Assembly: GCA_029260515.1 (NCBI GenBank)
Contig: JAJDDC010000096.1
Coordinates: 186,001-250,000, forward strand
Direction of reading: 5' to 3'
Source: Phycisphaerales bacterium
GTDB lineage: Bacteria; Planctomycetota; Phycisphaerae; Phycisphaerales; UBA1924
Length of the DNA stretch: 64,000 nucleotides
This document shows, piece by piece, positions 1-7,953 of the stretch. Both the position numbers and the translations under genes were made by a program. Numbering within the stretch: position 1 is the first letter of the stretch; each line of letters starts with the position of its first letter. A model generated the notes under the pieces. The model did no database searches. It was given only the letters and a program-made list of their open reading frames with translations, and was not told the origin of the DNA.

Positions 1-2
1 GG

Positions 3-338
3 ATCGCGCGCATGGTCGAGCGACACGGGCACCGGTTCCTCGAGCGCGTGTACACGCCCAGCGAGCAGGCGTACTTCAAGGACAAGAAGCGGATCTTCGA
101 GCACATGGCCGCGAGGTTCGCCGCCAAGGAGGCGGTCCTCAAGGCCCTGGGCACCGGCTGGTCGGGCGGGATCGGCTGGACCGACGTCGAGGTCATCCAC
201 GAACCGTCGGGCAGGCCGCGGATCGAGCTGCACGGCGCCGCCGCCGGCGAGGCCCGCGAACGCGGCATCTCCTCCGTCCTCATCTCACTCTCGCACGTCG
301 ACAAGACCGCCCTCGCCTCGGCCATCGCGCTCGGCTAA
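3..338 (+). CDS. acpS: Holo-[acyl-carrier-protein] synthase, C-terminal part (5' end outside window)
   Basis: AcpS transfers the phosphopantetheine arm of CoA to acyl carrier protein, which activates ACP for fatty acid synthesis in the cytoplasm. The visible part covers nearly the whole family: an R-H-G-x-R-F-L-E-R-V-Y-T segment, then the family signature A-A-R-F-A-A-K-E-A-V-L-K-A-L-G with the catalytic/metal-binding Glu, and an ending S-L-S-H-V...A-L-A. The usual N-terminal strand (G-I-G-[TI]-D) is absent because the reading frame runs open to the window edge. The ATG at 12 is therefore internal and the true start lies before base 1. The next gene begins 16 bases downstream on the same strand. 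Confidence 0.93.
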   Translation: MARMVERHGHRFLERVYTPSEQAYFKDKKRIFEHMAARFAAKEAVLKALGTGWSGGIGWTDVEVIHEPSGRPRIELHGAAAGEARERGISSVLISLSHVDKTALASAIALG

Positions 339-354
339 GCGATACGCTCCCCCG

Positions 355-1296
355 ATGCCCCTCCCGACCGTCCTCATGACCGACGTGATACGTTCGGCCA
401 ACCAAGGCCAGAGCCACGGCGGCGCCTACCTCATCGACCTCGAGACGGGCGCCCATCGCCAGGTCCTCGACTGGGACTCTCACGAGATCAGCTGGGAGGG
501 GCGGGGCATGGGTCGGGGACTCCGCGGCATCGCCTACGACGGCGAGAACGTCTACGTCGCCGCCTCGGACGAACTGTTCGTCTTCGACCCGCGGTTTAAG
601 CTCCTGCGTTCGCACAAGTGCCCGAACCTGCACCACGCCCACGAGGTGTTCCTCGACGGGCGACGTCTTTTGGTGACCTCGACGACGTACGACGCTGTCC
701 TCGAGTTCGACCTCGACCAGCGTGTGTTTTCGAACGCGTGGCAGATCCGCCCCGAGCCTCGGGCCGGGCCAGGCGGGCTGCCCATGTCGGTCCGACGATT
801 CGATCCACGGATCCCCCCACGCGCGCCCGGCGAAGACAAGTTCCATTTCAACTCCGTCTGGGTTGAGAAGGGCGCGATCCTGCTCTCGGGCACGGTGCTG
901 CCGGTCATGCTCGCTCTCGAAGGCGCGCGGGTGTCGCCCAGGGCCAAGCTCCCCGCGGGCACGCACAACGCCCGTCCGTTTGGCCCCGGGCTGATCTACA
1001 ACGCGACCGAGCAGGACTGCGTCATCCACGCCGACGACCAGGGGCGCCCGCGCACGCGGCTGCCGATCGTCACGTACGATCCCGCCGCCCTGCGCAGCGC
1101 CGATACGCCCGCCGACTACGCCCGCCAAGGATTCGCCCGGGGGCTGGTCACCACCGAGGACGGGCTCGTCATCGTCGGCTCCTCGCCCGGGACCGTCGCG
1201 GTCTACGACCTGGCGGCGGGGAGGCTCGTCAAGAGCGTCAACGTGACGATGGACGTCCGCAACGCCCCGCACGGCTTGGCCCTCTGGCCTTACTGA
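355..1296 (+). CDS. Beta-propeller-like protein of unknown function
   Basis: A 313-residue protein without signal peptide or membrane segment. It has repeated short blocks of the kind seen in beta-propellers, for example G-I-A-Y-D-G-E-N-V-Y-V-A-A-S near 58-71, L-F-V-F-D-P near 74-79, and a C-terminal block V-A-V-Y-D-L-A-A-G-R-L-V. It resembles the uncharacterised planctomycete proteins related to the DUF4915/TIGR03032 group; I recognise the pattern but cannot name a function. Clustered histidines (H93, H94, H96-E97, a later H-F-N-S, an H-N-A-R-P-F and a terminal A-P-H-G) could form a metal or active site, which is inference. It starts 16 bases after acpS and may be cotranscribed with it. Confidence 0.6.
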   Translation: MPLPTVLMTDVIRSANQGQSHGGAYLIDLETGAHRQVLDWDSHEISWEGRGMGRGLRGIAYDGENVYVAASDELFVFDPRFKLLRSHKCPNLHHAHEVFLDGRRLLVTSTTYDAVLEFDLDQRVFSNAWQIRPEPRAGPGGLPMSVRRFDPRIPPRAPGEDKFHFNSVWVEKGAILLSGTVLPVMLALEGARVSPRAKLPAGTHNARPFGPGLIYNATEQDCVIHADDQGRPRTRLPIVTYDPAALRSADTPADYARQGFARGLVTTEDGLVIVGSSPGTVAVYDLAAGRLVKSVNVTMDVRNAPHGLALWPY

Positions 1297-1372
1297 CGCC
1301 TCCTTGGCAGCGCGGAGGGGTGGGCCTCCAGCCCACCCACAACGCCATCAACTAAACTCCACACCACACCCC

Positions 1373-2863
1373 ATGAGCATCCACGCCCCCATCCTCCGTG
1401 CCCTGCTCGCCCGCCCGACGAGGGTCGCGGTCATCGATGACCGACGCTCGTACAAGGGCTACGAGATTGTCGCCGCGGCGACGCACCTGGCCAACGCCCT
1501 CGCGACCCGGTGCAAGACCGACACGCTCGGTGTGCTCCTGCCAACATCCGGCGCGTTCCCGATCGCCGCCCTCGCGGGCTGGATGCTCGGCAAGACCGTC
1601 GTCCCGCTCAACTACCTGCTCAAGCCGGGCGAACTTCAGTACGTCGTGGACGACTGCGCCACCGACACGATCGTGACCGTCGGGCCGATGCTCGAGCATC
1701 TGGGCGGGGCGCCGACCGTCGCAAACCTGGTCAAGCTCGAGGACATCTCGTTCAAGGGATTGCCCCGCCCACGCTGGCCCCGCTCGGCGAGTCCCGACGA
1801 CCTCGCGACCCTGCTGTACACCTCGGGCACATCCGGACGCCCGAAGGGTGTCATGCTCTCGCACGCGAACCTGTCCTCGAACATCCGTCAGACCCGCGCC
1901 GTCGTCGGGTGCACGCCCGCCGACACGCTCTTCGGCGTGCTCCCCCAGTTCCACTCGTTCGGGCTGACCGTGCTCACACTCATGCCCTTGTCCACGGGCG
2001 CCCGTGCGGTCTACTCCGCCCGCTTCGTGCCCCAGAAGGTCGTCGCGGCCATCCGCGAGCACAAACCCACGCTCATGGTCGCGATCCCCTCGATGTACAA
2101 CGCGCTGCTGCAGGTCAAGAAGGCCGCGCCCGAGGACTTCGCCTCGTTCCGCCTGCTCGCCTCGGGCGGCGAGCCCCTGTCCCGCGACGTCGCCAACCGA
2201 TTCCACGAGCGCTTCGGCATCCACCTGACCGAGGGCTTCGGCCTGACCGAGACCTCCCCCGTCACCAACGTGTGCATGCCCCGCGCGTACCGCCCGGGCT
2301 CCGTCGGCCCGCCCATCCCGGACGTCGACGAGCGGATCGTCGAGCTCGACTCGGGACGCGTGCTTCCCGCCGGCCAGGAGGGCGAGCTGCGCATCAAGGG
2401 CCCCAACGTCATGAAGGGCTACTTCAACCTGCCAGACCTGACCGCCGAAGTCTTCGACGAGCACGGCTACTTCCGCACGGGCGACATGGCCAGGCTCGAC
2501 GCCGACGGCCACCTCTACATCACCGGGCGCCTCAAGGAGATGCTCATCATCGGCGGCGAGAACGTCTTCCCGAGGGAGATCGAGGAGGCCCTCAACGACC
2601 ACCCGTCCGTCCACGCCTCGGGCGTGGTGGGGGAGCCCGACCCGATGCGGGGCGAGGTCCCCATCGCCTTCGTCGAGCCCGAGGACGGCTCGGCGATCGA
2701 CGAGCAGGCGTTGCTGACCCACTGCCGCGAGCGGCTCGCGGGCTACAAAGTCCCCCGCCGCGTCGTGGTCCTCGACGAGCTGCCCCGTAACCCGACGGGA
2801 AAGATCATGCGTCGCGAACTCACGGCCATGCTGGAAGAATCCCGCGACGCCGCGGCGGGCTAG
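1373..2863 (+). CDS. AMP-forming acyl-CoA synthetase / long-chain fatty acid-CoA ligase family
   Basis: An ANL-superfamily adenylating enzyme, 496 residues, expected to activate a carboxylic acid as acyl-AMP and transfer it to CoA. It shows the full motif set: phosphate loop Y-T-S-G-T-S-G-R-P-K-G-V near 149-160, G-F-G-L-T-E-T-S-P, the hinge block Y-F-R-T-G-D followed by D-G-H-L-Y-I-T-G-R, the A8 region K-E-M-L-I-I-G-G-E-N-V-F-P-R-E-I-E, and the catalytic C-terminal lysine in P-T-G-K-I. The ATG at 1373 is preferred over one 69 bases upstream, because only the later start gives the usual N-terminus and the extra residues are low-complexity. The substrate cannot be read from sequence; medium to long chain fatty acids are likely. 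Confidence 0.88.
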   Translation: MSIHAPILRALLARPTRVAVIDDRRSYKGYEIVAAATHLANALATRCKTDTLGVLLPTSGAFPIAALAGWMLGKTVVPLNYLLKPGELQYVVDDCATDTIVTVGPMLEHLGGAPTVANLVKLEDISFKGLPRPRWPRSASPDDLATLLYTSGTSGRPKGVMLSHANLSSNIRQTRAVVGCTPADTLFGVLPQFHSFGLTVLTLMPLSTGARAVYSARFVPQKVVAAIREHKPTLMVAIPSMYNALLQVKKAAPEDFASFRLLASGGEPLSRDVANRFHERFGIHLTEGFGLTETSPVTNVCMPRAYRPGSVGPPIPDVDERIVELDSGRVLPAGQEGELRIKGPNVMKGYFNLPDLTAEVFDEHGYFRTGDMARLDADGHLYITGRLKEMLIIGGENVFPREIEEALNDHPSVHASGVVGEPDPMRGEVPIAFVEPEDGSAIDEQALLTHCRERLAGYKVPRRVVVLDELPRNPTGKIMRRELTAMLEESRDAAAG

Positions 2864-2926
2864 ACTCGCGCCGCCGGCCCGCCGCGGGCTCCATCCGACC
2901 ACACACGAGCGACCCGGAGAGACCCG

Positions 2927-3571
2927 ATGGACCTGTACATCGACACCGCCAACCTCGACGAGATCCGCGAGGCCCACGACATGGGCGTGCTCGACGGCGT
3001 CACCACCAACCCCTCGCTCATCGCCAAGGAGGGCGTGGACTACAACAAACGCCTCTCCGAGATCTGCGAGGTCGTCAAGGGCCCGGTCTCGGCCGAGGTC
3101 ATCGCGACTGATGTCGAGGGGATGCTGAAAGAGGGCCGCGAGGCGGCCAAGATCGCGGGCAACATCGTCGTCAAGCTCCCGTCCACCGTCGCGGGCGTCA
3201 AGGCCTGTAAGGCGTTGAGCGACGAGGGCACGCGCACGAACCTCACGCTCTGTTTCCAGCCCCTCCAGGCGCTCATGGTCGCCAAGGCGGGCGCGTTCCT
3301 GGTGAGCCCCTTCATCGGGCGCCTCGACGACATCTCGCAGGACGGCATGGACCTAATCGTCCAGATCCGCCAGATCTACGACAACTACGGCTACGACACC
3401 AAAATCCTCGCCGCCTCCATCCGCCACCCCAAGCACATGGTGGACTGCGCCCTCGCCGGCGCCGACGTCGCGACCGTGCCCTTCAACGTCATCAAGCAGT
3501 TCATGAGCCACCCGCTGACCGACATCGGCCTCGAGAAGTTCCTCGCCGACTACAAGAAAGCGTTCGGCTGA
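2927..3571 (+). CDS. fsa: Fructose-6-phosphate aldolase / transaldolase, TalC-MipB family
   Basis: A 214-residue small-type transaldolase (class I TIM barrel). It matches the TalC/MipB family over its full length: N-terminal M-D-L-Y-I-D-T-A-N, the substrate loop G-V-T-T-N-P-S-L, the Schiff-base lysine K83 in V-V-K-L-P-S-T, and the block [10 protein letters not shown]. Members either interconvert sugar phosphates in the pentose phosphate pathway or cleave fructose 6-phosphate, and sequence alone does not separate these activities. The strand with [11 protein letters not shown] carries Gln where many family members have other residues. A GGAGAG sequence precedes the ATG. It lies 63 bases after the acyl-CoA ligase. 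Confidence 0.88.
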   Translation: MDLYIDTANLDEIREAHDMGVLDGVTTNPSLIAKEGVDYNKRLSEICEVVKGPVSAEVIATDVEGMLKEGREAAKIAGNIVVKLPSTVAGVKACKALSDEGTRTNLTLCFQPLQALMVAKAGAFLVSPFIGRLDDISQDGMDLIVQIRQIYDNYGYDTKILAASIRHPKHMVDCALAGADVATVPFNVIKQFMSHPLTDIGLEKFLADYKKAFG

Positions 3572-3589
3572 ACCACCGCGTGCCCGCGT

Positions 3590-4066
3590 TCAGGCGACGT
3601 CGAACAGGAACTCGATCTCGACGGGCGCATCGAGCGGCAGGCTCGGCGCCCCGACCGCGGCCCGCGCGTGCCGCCCGCTCTCGCCGAACACCTTGACCAT
3701 CAGCTCGCTCGCCCCGTTGATGATCTCGGGCTGATCCCAGAACTCGCCCCCGCACGCGACGAACCCGCCCAATCGCACAACGTTCTTGACGCGGCCCAGC
3801 TCGCCGATCTCCGCCTTGAGCACCGCGAGCCCGTTGAGTGCGCACTGGCGGGCGCACTCGACCGCCGTCGCGAGCGTCACGTCCGTCGGCACGCGCCCGG
3901 TCGCGATCAGGGCGCCCTCCCGGACCGGGATCTGCCCGGAGACGTACACCAGGGATCCCACCCGCTTGGCGGGGATGTACGCCGCCACGGGCGTAGGGGG
4001 GGTCGGGAGGCTCAGGCCGAGGGCCTCGAGCCGGTCTTCTGGGGTCTGTATGGTCGATGGGCTCAT
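3590..4066 (-). CDS. RidA family protein (YjgF/YER057c/UK114)
   Basis: A 158-residue member of the RidA family, trimeric proteins that hydrolyse reactive enamines or imines or act on related substrates. Family marks are G-S-L-V-Y-V-S-G-Q-I-P, the run L-N-G-L-A-V-L-K-A-E-I-G near the middle, and a C-terminal G-R-H-A-R-A-A-V-G followed by L-P-L-D-A-P-V-E-I-E-F. The G-R-H-A-R-x-A-V-G form is typical of a branch that is not classical RidA, so enamine deaminase activity is not certain. The ATG at 4066 is chosen; an in-frame ATG 60 bases further upstream would add unrelated residues. It converges with the transaldolase gene, 18 bases apart. Confidence 0.85.
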   Translation of the reverse strand: MSPSTIQTPEDRLEALGLSLPTPPTPVAAYIPAKRVGSLVYVSGQIPVREGALIATGRVPTDVTLATAVECARQCALNGLAVLKAEIGELGRVKNVVRLGGFVACGGEFWDQPEIINGASELMVKVFGESGRHARAAVGAPSLPLDAPVEIEFLFDVA

Positions 4067-4481
4067 GGCGGGCTCCGTGTTCGGGGGATGGCCGGAAAAC
4101 GCCTCTCCGCCCTTGCCCGAGTTCACAGGGTGTGAAACCGGGACGGGGCGACGCCCGGATGGTAAGATGTCCGTGGCACGCGTGCCTCTGCTGACGCGTG
4201 GGCGTGGAATTTGGATCGACGCACTGATTGGCGGGTTCGCAGCCCGTCGCCCTCATTCGCCCACACCCACACGCCGGCGACAACTCGACGCAGGTTCAGC
4301 CTTGTTGGCGGCCCTGCACGGCGTGTGCGGCTCGGCGCCCCGGAGCCAGGACCCCCCCCGATGGGGCCGGCCCCCGGGCTCAAACCCGCACAACACGAAT
4401 CATGCCCGCGCGAGCGATCGCGGCACCTGCCGCGACCGCCCCCGCAACGGCGTCACCGGAATACCTGGAGGTATCTGACTC
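4067..4481. other. 415-bp intergenic region between divergent RidA and pseudopilin genes
   Basis: No credible coding region is seen. The stretch must hold promoters for both flanking genes. Visible marks are a perfect 12-bp palindrome GGCACGCGTGCC at 4175-4186, a possible -10 sequence TAAGAT at 4163-4168 without a good -35 at the usual distance, and the ribosome binding site TGGAGGT at 4466-4472 for the pseudopilin. It is long for this window and could contain a regulated 5' leader, but no terminator-antiterminator pair was found. Confidence 0.5.
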
Positions 4482-5546
4482 ATGCATACGAACCGGAAGA
4501 AGGGGTTCACCCTCATCGAGCTGCTGGTGGTCATCGCGATCATCGCGCTGCTCATCGGCATCCTGCTGCCGGCCCTCGGCAAGGCCCGCCAGGCGGCTCG
4601 CCGCCTCAAGGACCAGACCCAGGTCCGCGGCATCCTGCAGGGCCTCGTCACCTACGCGTCCAACCACTCCGACTCCTACCCCCTGCCCAGCCGTGTTGAC
4701 CGCGGCGACAACACCCTCGAGCTCGCGGGCGGGCTCTCGCCGGCGAACAAGGACCTGACCCGCCACATCTTTTCCATCATCGTCTTCGACGGCACCATCG
4801 CCCCCGAGATGTGCGTCAGCCCGTCCGAGCCCAACGGCGCCTACCAGGAGTACGACGCCTACGAGTTCGACACCCCAAGCTCCATCAACGACATGCAGCG
4901 CCAGGAGCTGGCCCTCTGGGACCCGGCGTTCGTCGCCACCCCGCTCGACGCGCCCAACGGCAACGCGATGGGCTTCTCCGATGACGCCCAGGGCGTCGGC
5001 AGCTTCTCGTACGCCCACACCCCGCCCTTCGGCAAGCGCAAGGCGATGTGGAGCAACACCTTCGTCGCGACCGAGGCCACCCTCGGCAACCGCGGCCCCG
5101 TCTACGACCTCGAGAACCCCGACGACGGCGAATGGATCCTCTACGACGACATGGGCGCCAGCGCCGACGGCATGACGCCCCTGGGCACCAGCTCCCAGAC
5201 CCTCCTGACCCACGGCTCGCGTACCAGCTGGGACGGCAACATCGGCTTCAACGACAACCACGTCGCCTTCGCCAACCGCCCCGACCCCGAGTCCCTCGTC
5301 GTCACCTTCAGCGGCATCACCACCGACGAGAACAAGTCCCACCCGGACAACGTCTTCGCCAACGAGGACGACCTGTACCGCGACATCGCCACCGCCGCGA
5401 CGGAGGAGGAGTACACGCTCGTCAACAACTCGGCCTCCAACCCCGGGTTCGACAACCGCAACGCCTTCCTCAAGCAGTACTACACCGCCGAGGTCACCGC
5501 CAGCGGCAACAGCTCCACCGCGAGCATCTCGCCCTACTTCGACTGA
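4482..5546 (+). CDS. Type II secretion/pilin-like pseudopilin (prepilin-type N-terminal methylation protein)
   Basis: A 354-residue pseudopilin. The short leader M-H-T-N-R-K-K-G ends at the prepilin peptidase site and is followed by F-T-L-I-E-L-L-V-V-I-A-I-I, with the conserved Glu at position 5 of the mature protein, then I-L-L-P-A-L-G-K-A-R-Q-A-A-R. This is the standard planctomycete pseudopilin N-terminus. The rest is an exported domain with two or more cysteine/aspartate-rich loops and no recognisable enzyme motif. It should be cleaved by prepilin peptidase, inserted in the inner membrane and possibly assembled into a short fibre. A good SD (TGGAGGT, 9 bases before ATG) fixes the start. 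No secretion ATPase or secretin gene is nearby, so this is an orphan pseudopilin gene. Confidence 0.85.
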   Translation: MHTNRKKGFTLIELLVVIAIIALLIGILLPALGKARQAARRLKDQTQVRGILQGLVTYASNHSDSYPLPSRVDRGDNTLELAGGLSPANKDLTRHIFSIIVFDGTIAPEMCVSPSEPNGAYQEYDAYEFDTPSSINDMQRQELALWDPAFVATPLDAPNGNAMGFSDDAQGVGSFSYAHTPPFGKRKAMWSNTFVATEATLGNRGPVYDLENPDDGEWILYDDMGASADGMTPLGTSSQTLLTHGSRTSWDGNIGFNDNHVAFANRPDPESLVVTFSGITTDENKSHPDNVFANEDDLYRDIATAATEEEYTLVNNSASNPGFDNRNAFLKQYYTAEVTASGNSSTASISPYFD

Positions 5547-5582
5547 TCCAGCGCCGAGTCTCGTCCGGTTTGATTCGATCAA

Positions 5583-5616
5583 GGGCCCGCGACCACAAGG
5601 CCGCGGGCCCTTTTCT
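5583..5616 (+). terminator. Rho-independent terminator after the pseudopilin gene
   Basis: A perfect 9-bp GC stem, 5583-5591 (GGGCCCGCG) pairing with 5602-5610 (CGCGGGCCC), with a 10-base loop, followed by TTTTCTT. It lies 36 bases after the pseudopilin stop codon. The opposite strand lacks a useful U-run, so it acts mainly on the plus strand. Confidence 0.88.
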
Positions 5617-5643
5617 TGTGCCGACCGCGCCGCCCGAGCGGGC

Positions 5644-7767
5644 CTACTCGACGCTCAGCCCCGCGACGTACGACTCGAGCGTCGCTTGCGCCGCCCGCTC
5701 GGACTCCCGCGCGTCGCCGAGCGTCTCGGCGATGTCCTCCAGGCGTGTCTCTTGCTCGTTGAGCTTGCCCAGGTACCGGGCGTGCAGCTCGGTGCCGCTG
5801 GCGACCCGCCCGAGGTTGCCGCGGATCCGCTCCTGGTCCTTGCCGATCGCGTCCCGCTCGCGTTCGAGGGCGCCGACAAGCTCGCGGGCCTCTTGCACGC
5901 GTGCCTGCAGCTCTCCGACCCGCCGGACCGCGTCCACGACGGCACGGCTCGCCTTCCCCTGCGTCGTGTACCGCACCAGCGTGCCGATGTCCTGGCCCAG
6001 CACGCCCGTCCGCTGGTAGCGGACGCGCTCGTGGGTGACCGTGAGCGTGGCGTCGCCGCCCCTGGCGATCCCGACCTCGAAGCGCATCGCCCCGTCGGCC
6101 TTCTCGCCCGCCTGGCCCGGCACGACCAGGTCCCACCCCGCCGGGTCGGGGTGCTCGACGATGACCGTCCGCGGGCGGGAGCGGTCCTTGCTCGTGAACC
6201 CGTACACGCTCGTGCGGACGTCCTTGATCTTCTGCTCGAACACGCCCTTGACGATCCGGACGTGCTCGACGCTCGAGTCCTGCCGCTGCTCCGCGTCCGC
6301 GAGCACATCCAGATCGACCGCGTACGCCAGCAGCCGCTCGTCGCCCGGCGCCACGTGCCCGATCTGGGCGTCGCCCGCGTAGGCGCCCGCGTCGTACACG
6401 CTCACGGGGCCGGCCAGCAGCTGCAGCCCGGTCGTGTTCGTCAGCTCGACGCCCCGCATCGGGTGGCGGGCATTGTCCGACGCGTTGTAGATGCTCACGC
6501 GGCGCACGCCCGCCTGCTCTGTCAGGATCGGGAGCATCGCCGACCGCCGACGCGCCACGCTGACCGGCTCGTCGAGGTGGTAGCGGAACTGCTCGCCCAC
6601 CTCCCCGCCCGAGGCGGCGCCGGAGCCCATGGTCGCGTCGCTGATCTCCATACCCGCCATCGTCTCGGACGCGGGCGCCATCCGGTCGGCGACCGCCGGA
6701 GCGTTTCTGAACCGCGAGCTTTGTTCGCGGCTCTTCTCCGCGTACGCGTAGTTTTGGTCGGCCGTCTGCCCGCTGAACGGGCCTTGCCCGCCGCCGCCCC
6801 CGCCAGTTCCCTCGGCGTACACCCTGGGCCGCGCACCCGCCGCGACGGGCACGGGCGCCTGATACCGCGGGATGTACAGCGGCTCGTACAGGTCCATCGT
6901 GAAGCTCACCGGGCGCCCGGCCACGAGCGACAGGCTCACGCCCGTCCAGTCCTCGTCGGTCGTGTTCTCGACGATCGCCCAGCCCTGGAGCGTCGCCCCG
7001 TCGGCGCCGGTCTCTGGCAGCACGAGCCGGTAGCTCGCCTTCCAGACGGGCGCCTCCTGCACGTACGACACGACCACCCGCCGCTCGCCATCGCCCGCGA
7101 ACAGGAGGTCCACGCTCTTGACGTCGTTCTCCCGCCCCTCGCCGATCGCCGCCAGCGCCAGACGCAGCTCGTCCGCCAGCCGCTCGTCCGCGATCCTGAA
7201 CCGGCGCACCTCGTGAATCCCGACCGTCCGCATCCCCTCGTCGGTCCGCAGCGTCACGAAACCGCGGGGCACCGCGACGCCGTCCTCCACGACCTGCCAG
7301 TGCTCGACGCTGAGCACGGCGCCATCGACCGAGCCCGCGGCGGTCTCCAGGCGCACGTCCGTGCCCCGCAACCGCTCGAGGAGCGTGTACATCCCCGGGT
7401 TGTCCGAGATATCGATCGCGAAGCTCGACAGCCGTCTGCCCAGGGGATCCCGCGACTCATAGCTCACCGCCTCGACCCGCCCGCCGTCGAGGTCCAGGAG
7501 CACCATCGACTTGAGCAGGTCGTTGATCTGGTCCGCCTCGACGCTCATCCGGGCCTTCACGTCGCCCACGACCGTTCCCCGGCGCTCGTACGACGCGACC
7601 CCGGATCGGTACAGGGTGATCGAAGTCACGGGCAGGTCCAGGCCCTGCTGTGCCGGCGCCGGGAGCGCCGCCGCCGTTGTCTCATGCCCCGCCCGCATCG
7701 CGATCAGGCCCGCCCCGCAGGCGGTCCCCGCGACCAGGACCATCGCCGTCGTGCTCGCTCGTCCCAT
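5644..7767 (-). CDS. DUF4139 domain-containing exported protein
   Basis: A 707-residue protein. An N-terminal hydrophobic segment (about residues 8-24) suggests export or membrane anchoring. The early region (about 46-260) has the strand-rich layout of DUF4140-like N-terminal domains, beginning I-T-L-Y-R-S-G-V-A-S-Y-E-R. The DUF4139 part shows V-S-Y-V-Q-E-A-P-V-W-K-A-S-Y-R-L, then W-A-I-V-E-N-T-T-D-E-D-W near the middle, the hallmark of the family. It is followed by a Gly- and Met-rich stretch and a C-terminal coiled coil rich in Arg/Glu. The family is found in envelope proteins and has no settled biochemical role. The ATG at 7767 was chosen because the open frame upstream of it lacks conservation and would bury the signal segment. 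Confidence 0.72.
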   Translation of the reverse strand: MGRASTTAMVLVAGTACGAGLIAMRAGHETTAAALPAPAQQGLDLPVTSITLYRSGVASYERRGTVVGDVKARMSVEADQINDLLKSMVLLDLDGGRVEAVSYESRDPLGRRLSSFAIDISDNPGMYTLLERLRGTDVRLETAAGSVDGAVLSVEHWQVVEDGVAVPRGFVTLRTDEGMRTVGIHEVRRFRIADERLADELRLALAAIGEGRENDVKSVDLLFAGDGERRVVVSYVQEAPVWKASYRLVLPETGADGATLQGWAIVENTTDEDWTGVSLSLVAGRPVSFTMDLYEPLYIPRYQAPVPVAAGARPRVYAEGTGGGGGGQGPFSGQTADQNYAYAEKSREQSSRFRNAPAVADRMAPASETMAGMEISDATMGSGAASGGEVGEQFRYHLDEPVSVARRRSAMLPILTEQAGVRRVSIYNASDNARHPMRGVELTNTTGLQLLAGPVSVYDAGAYAGDAQIGHVAPGDERLLAYAVDLDVLADAEQRQDSSVEHVRIVKGVFEQKIKDVRTSVYGFTSKDRSRPRTVIVEHPDPAGWDLVVPGQAGEKADGAMRFEVGIARGGDATLTVTHERVRYQRTGVLGQDIGTLVRYTTQGKASRAVVDAVRRVGELQARVQEARELVGALERERDAIGKDQERIRGNLGRVASGTELHARYLGKLNEQETRLEDIAETLGDARESERAAQATLESYVAGLSVE

Positions 7768-7953
7768 GGCATCCTCGCTTCCCGGCGGCCCGGCCGCCTG
7801 TCTCGTATGGATACATCGGCCACGACCGCGCGGCCGTCGCACATCTCGCCCCCACCCGATGAATTCAACGCCCGGGCCCGCCTCGCCGTTCACGCTCCGG
7901 TCCGCCCGTGACGCGGGCGTGACACGCCGGATCTTCTGGCGCGGGCGAGTACC

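Noticed and set aside
1352-2977. 541-residue open frame on the minus strand
   Set aside because: It is the antisense shadow of the acyl-CoA ligase, caused by high GC; composition is Arg/Val/Asp/His-rich without any motif.
4222-4260. tRNA T-arm-like sequence (CGGG-TTCGCAG-CCCG)
   Set aside because: The loop does not fit the T-loop consensus and no acceptor, D or anticodon arm could be built around it.
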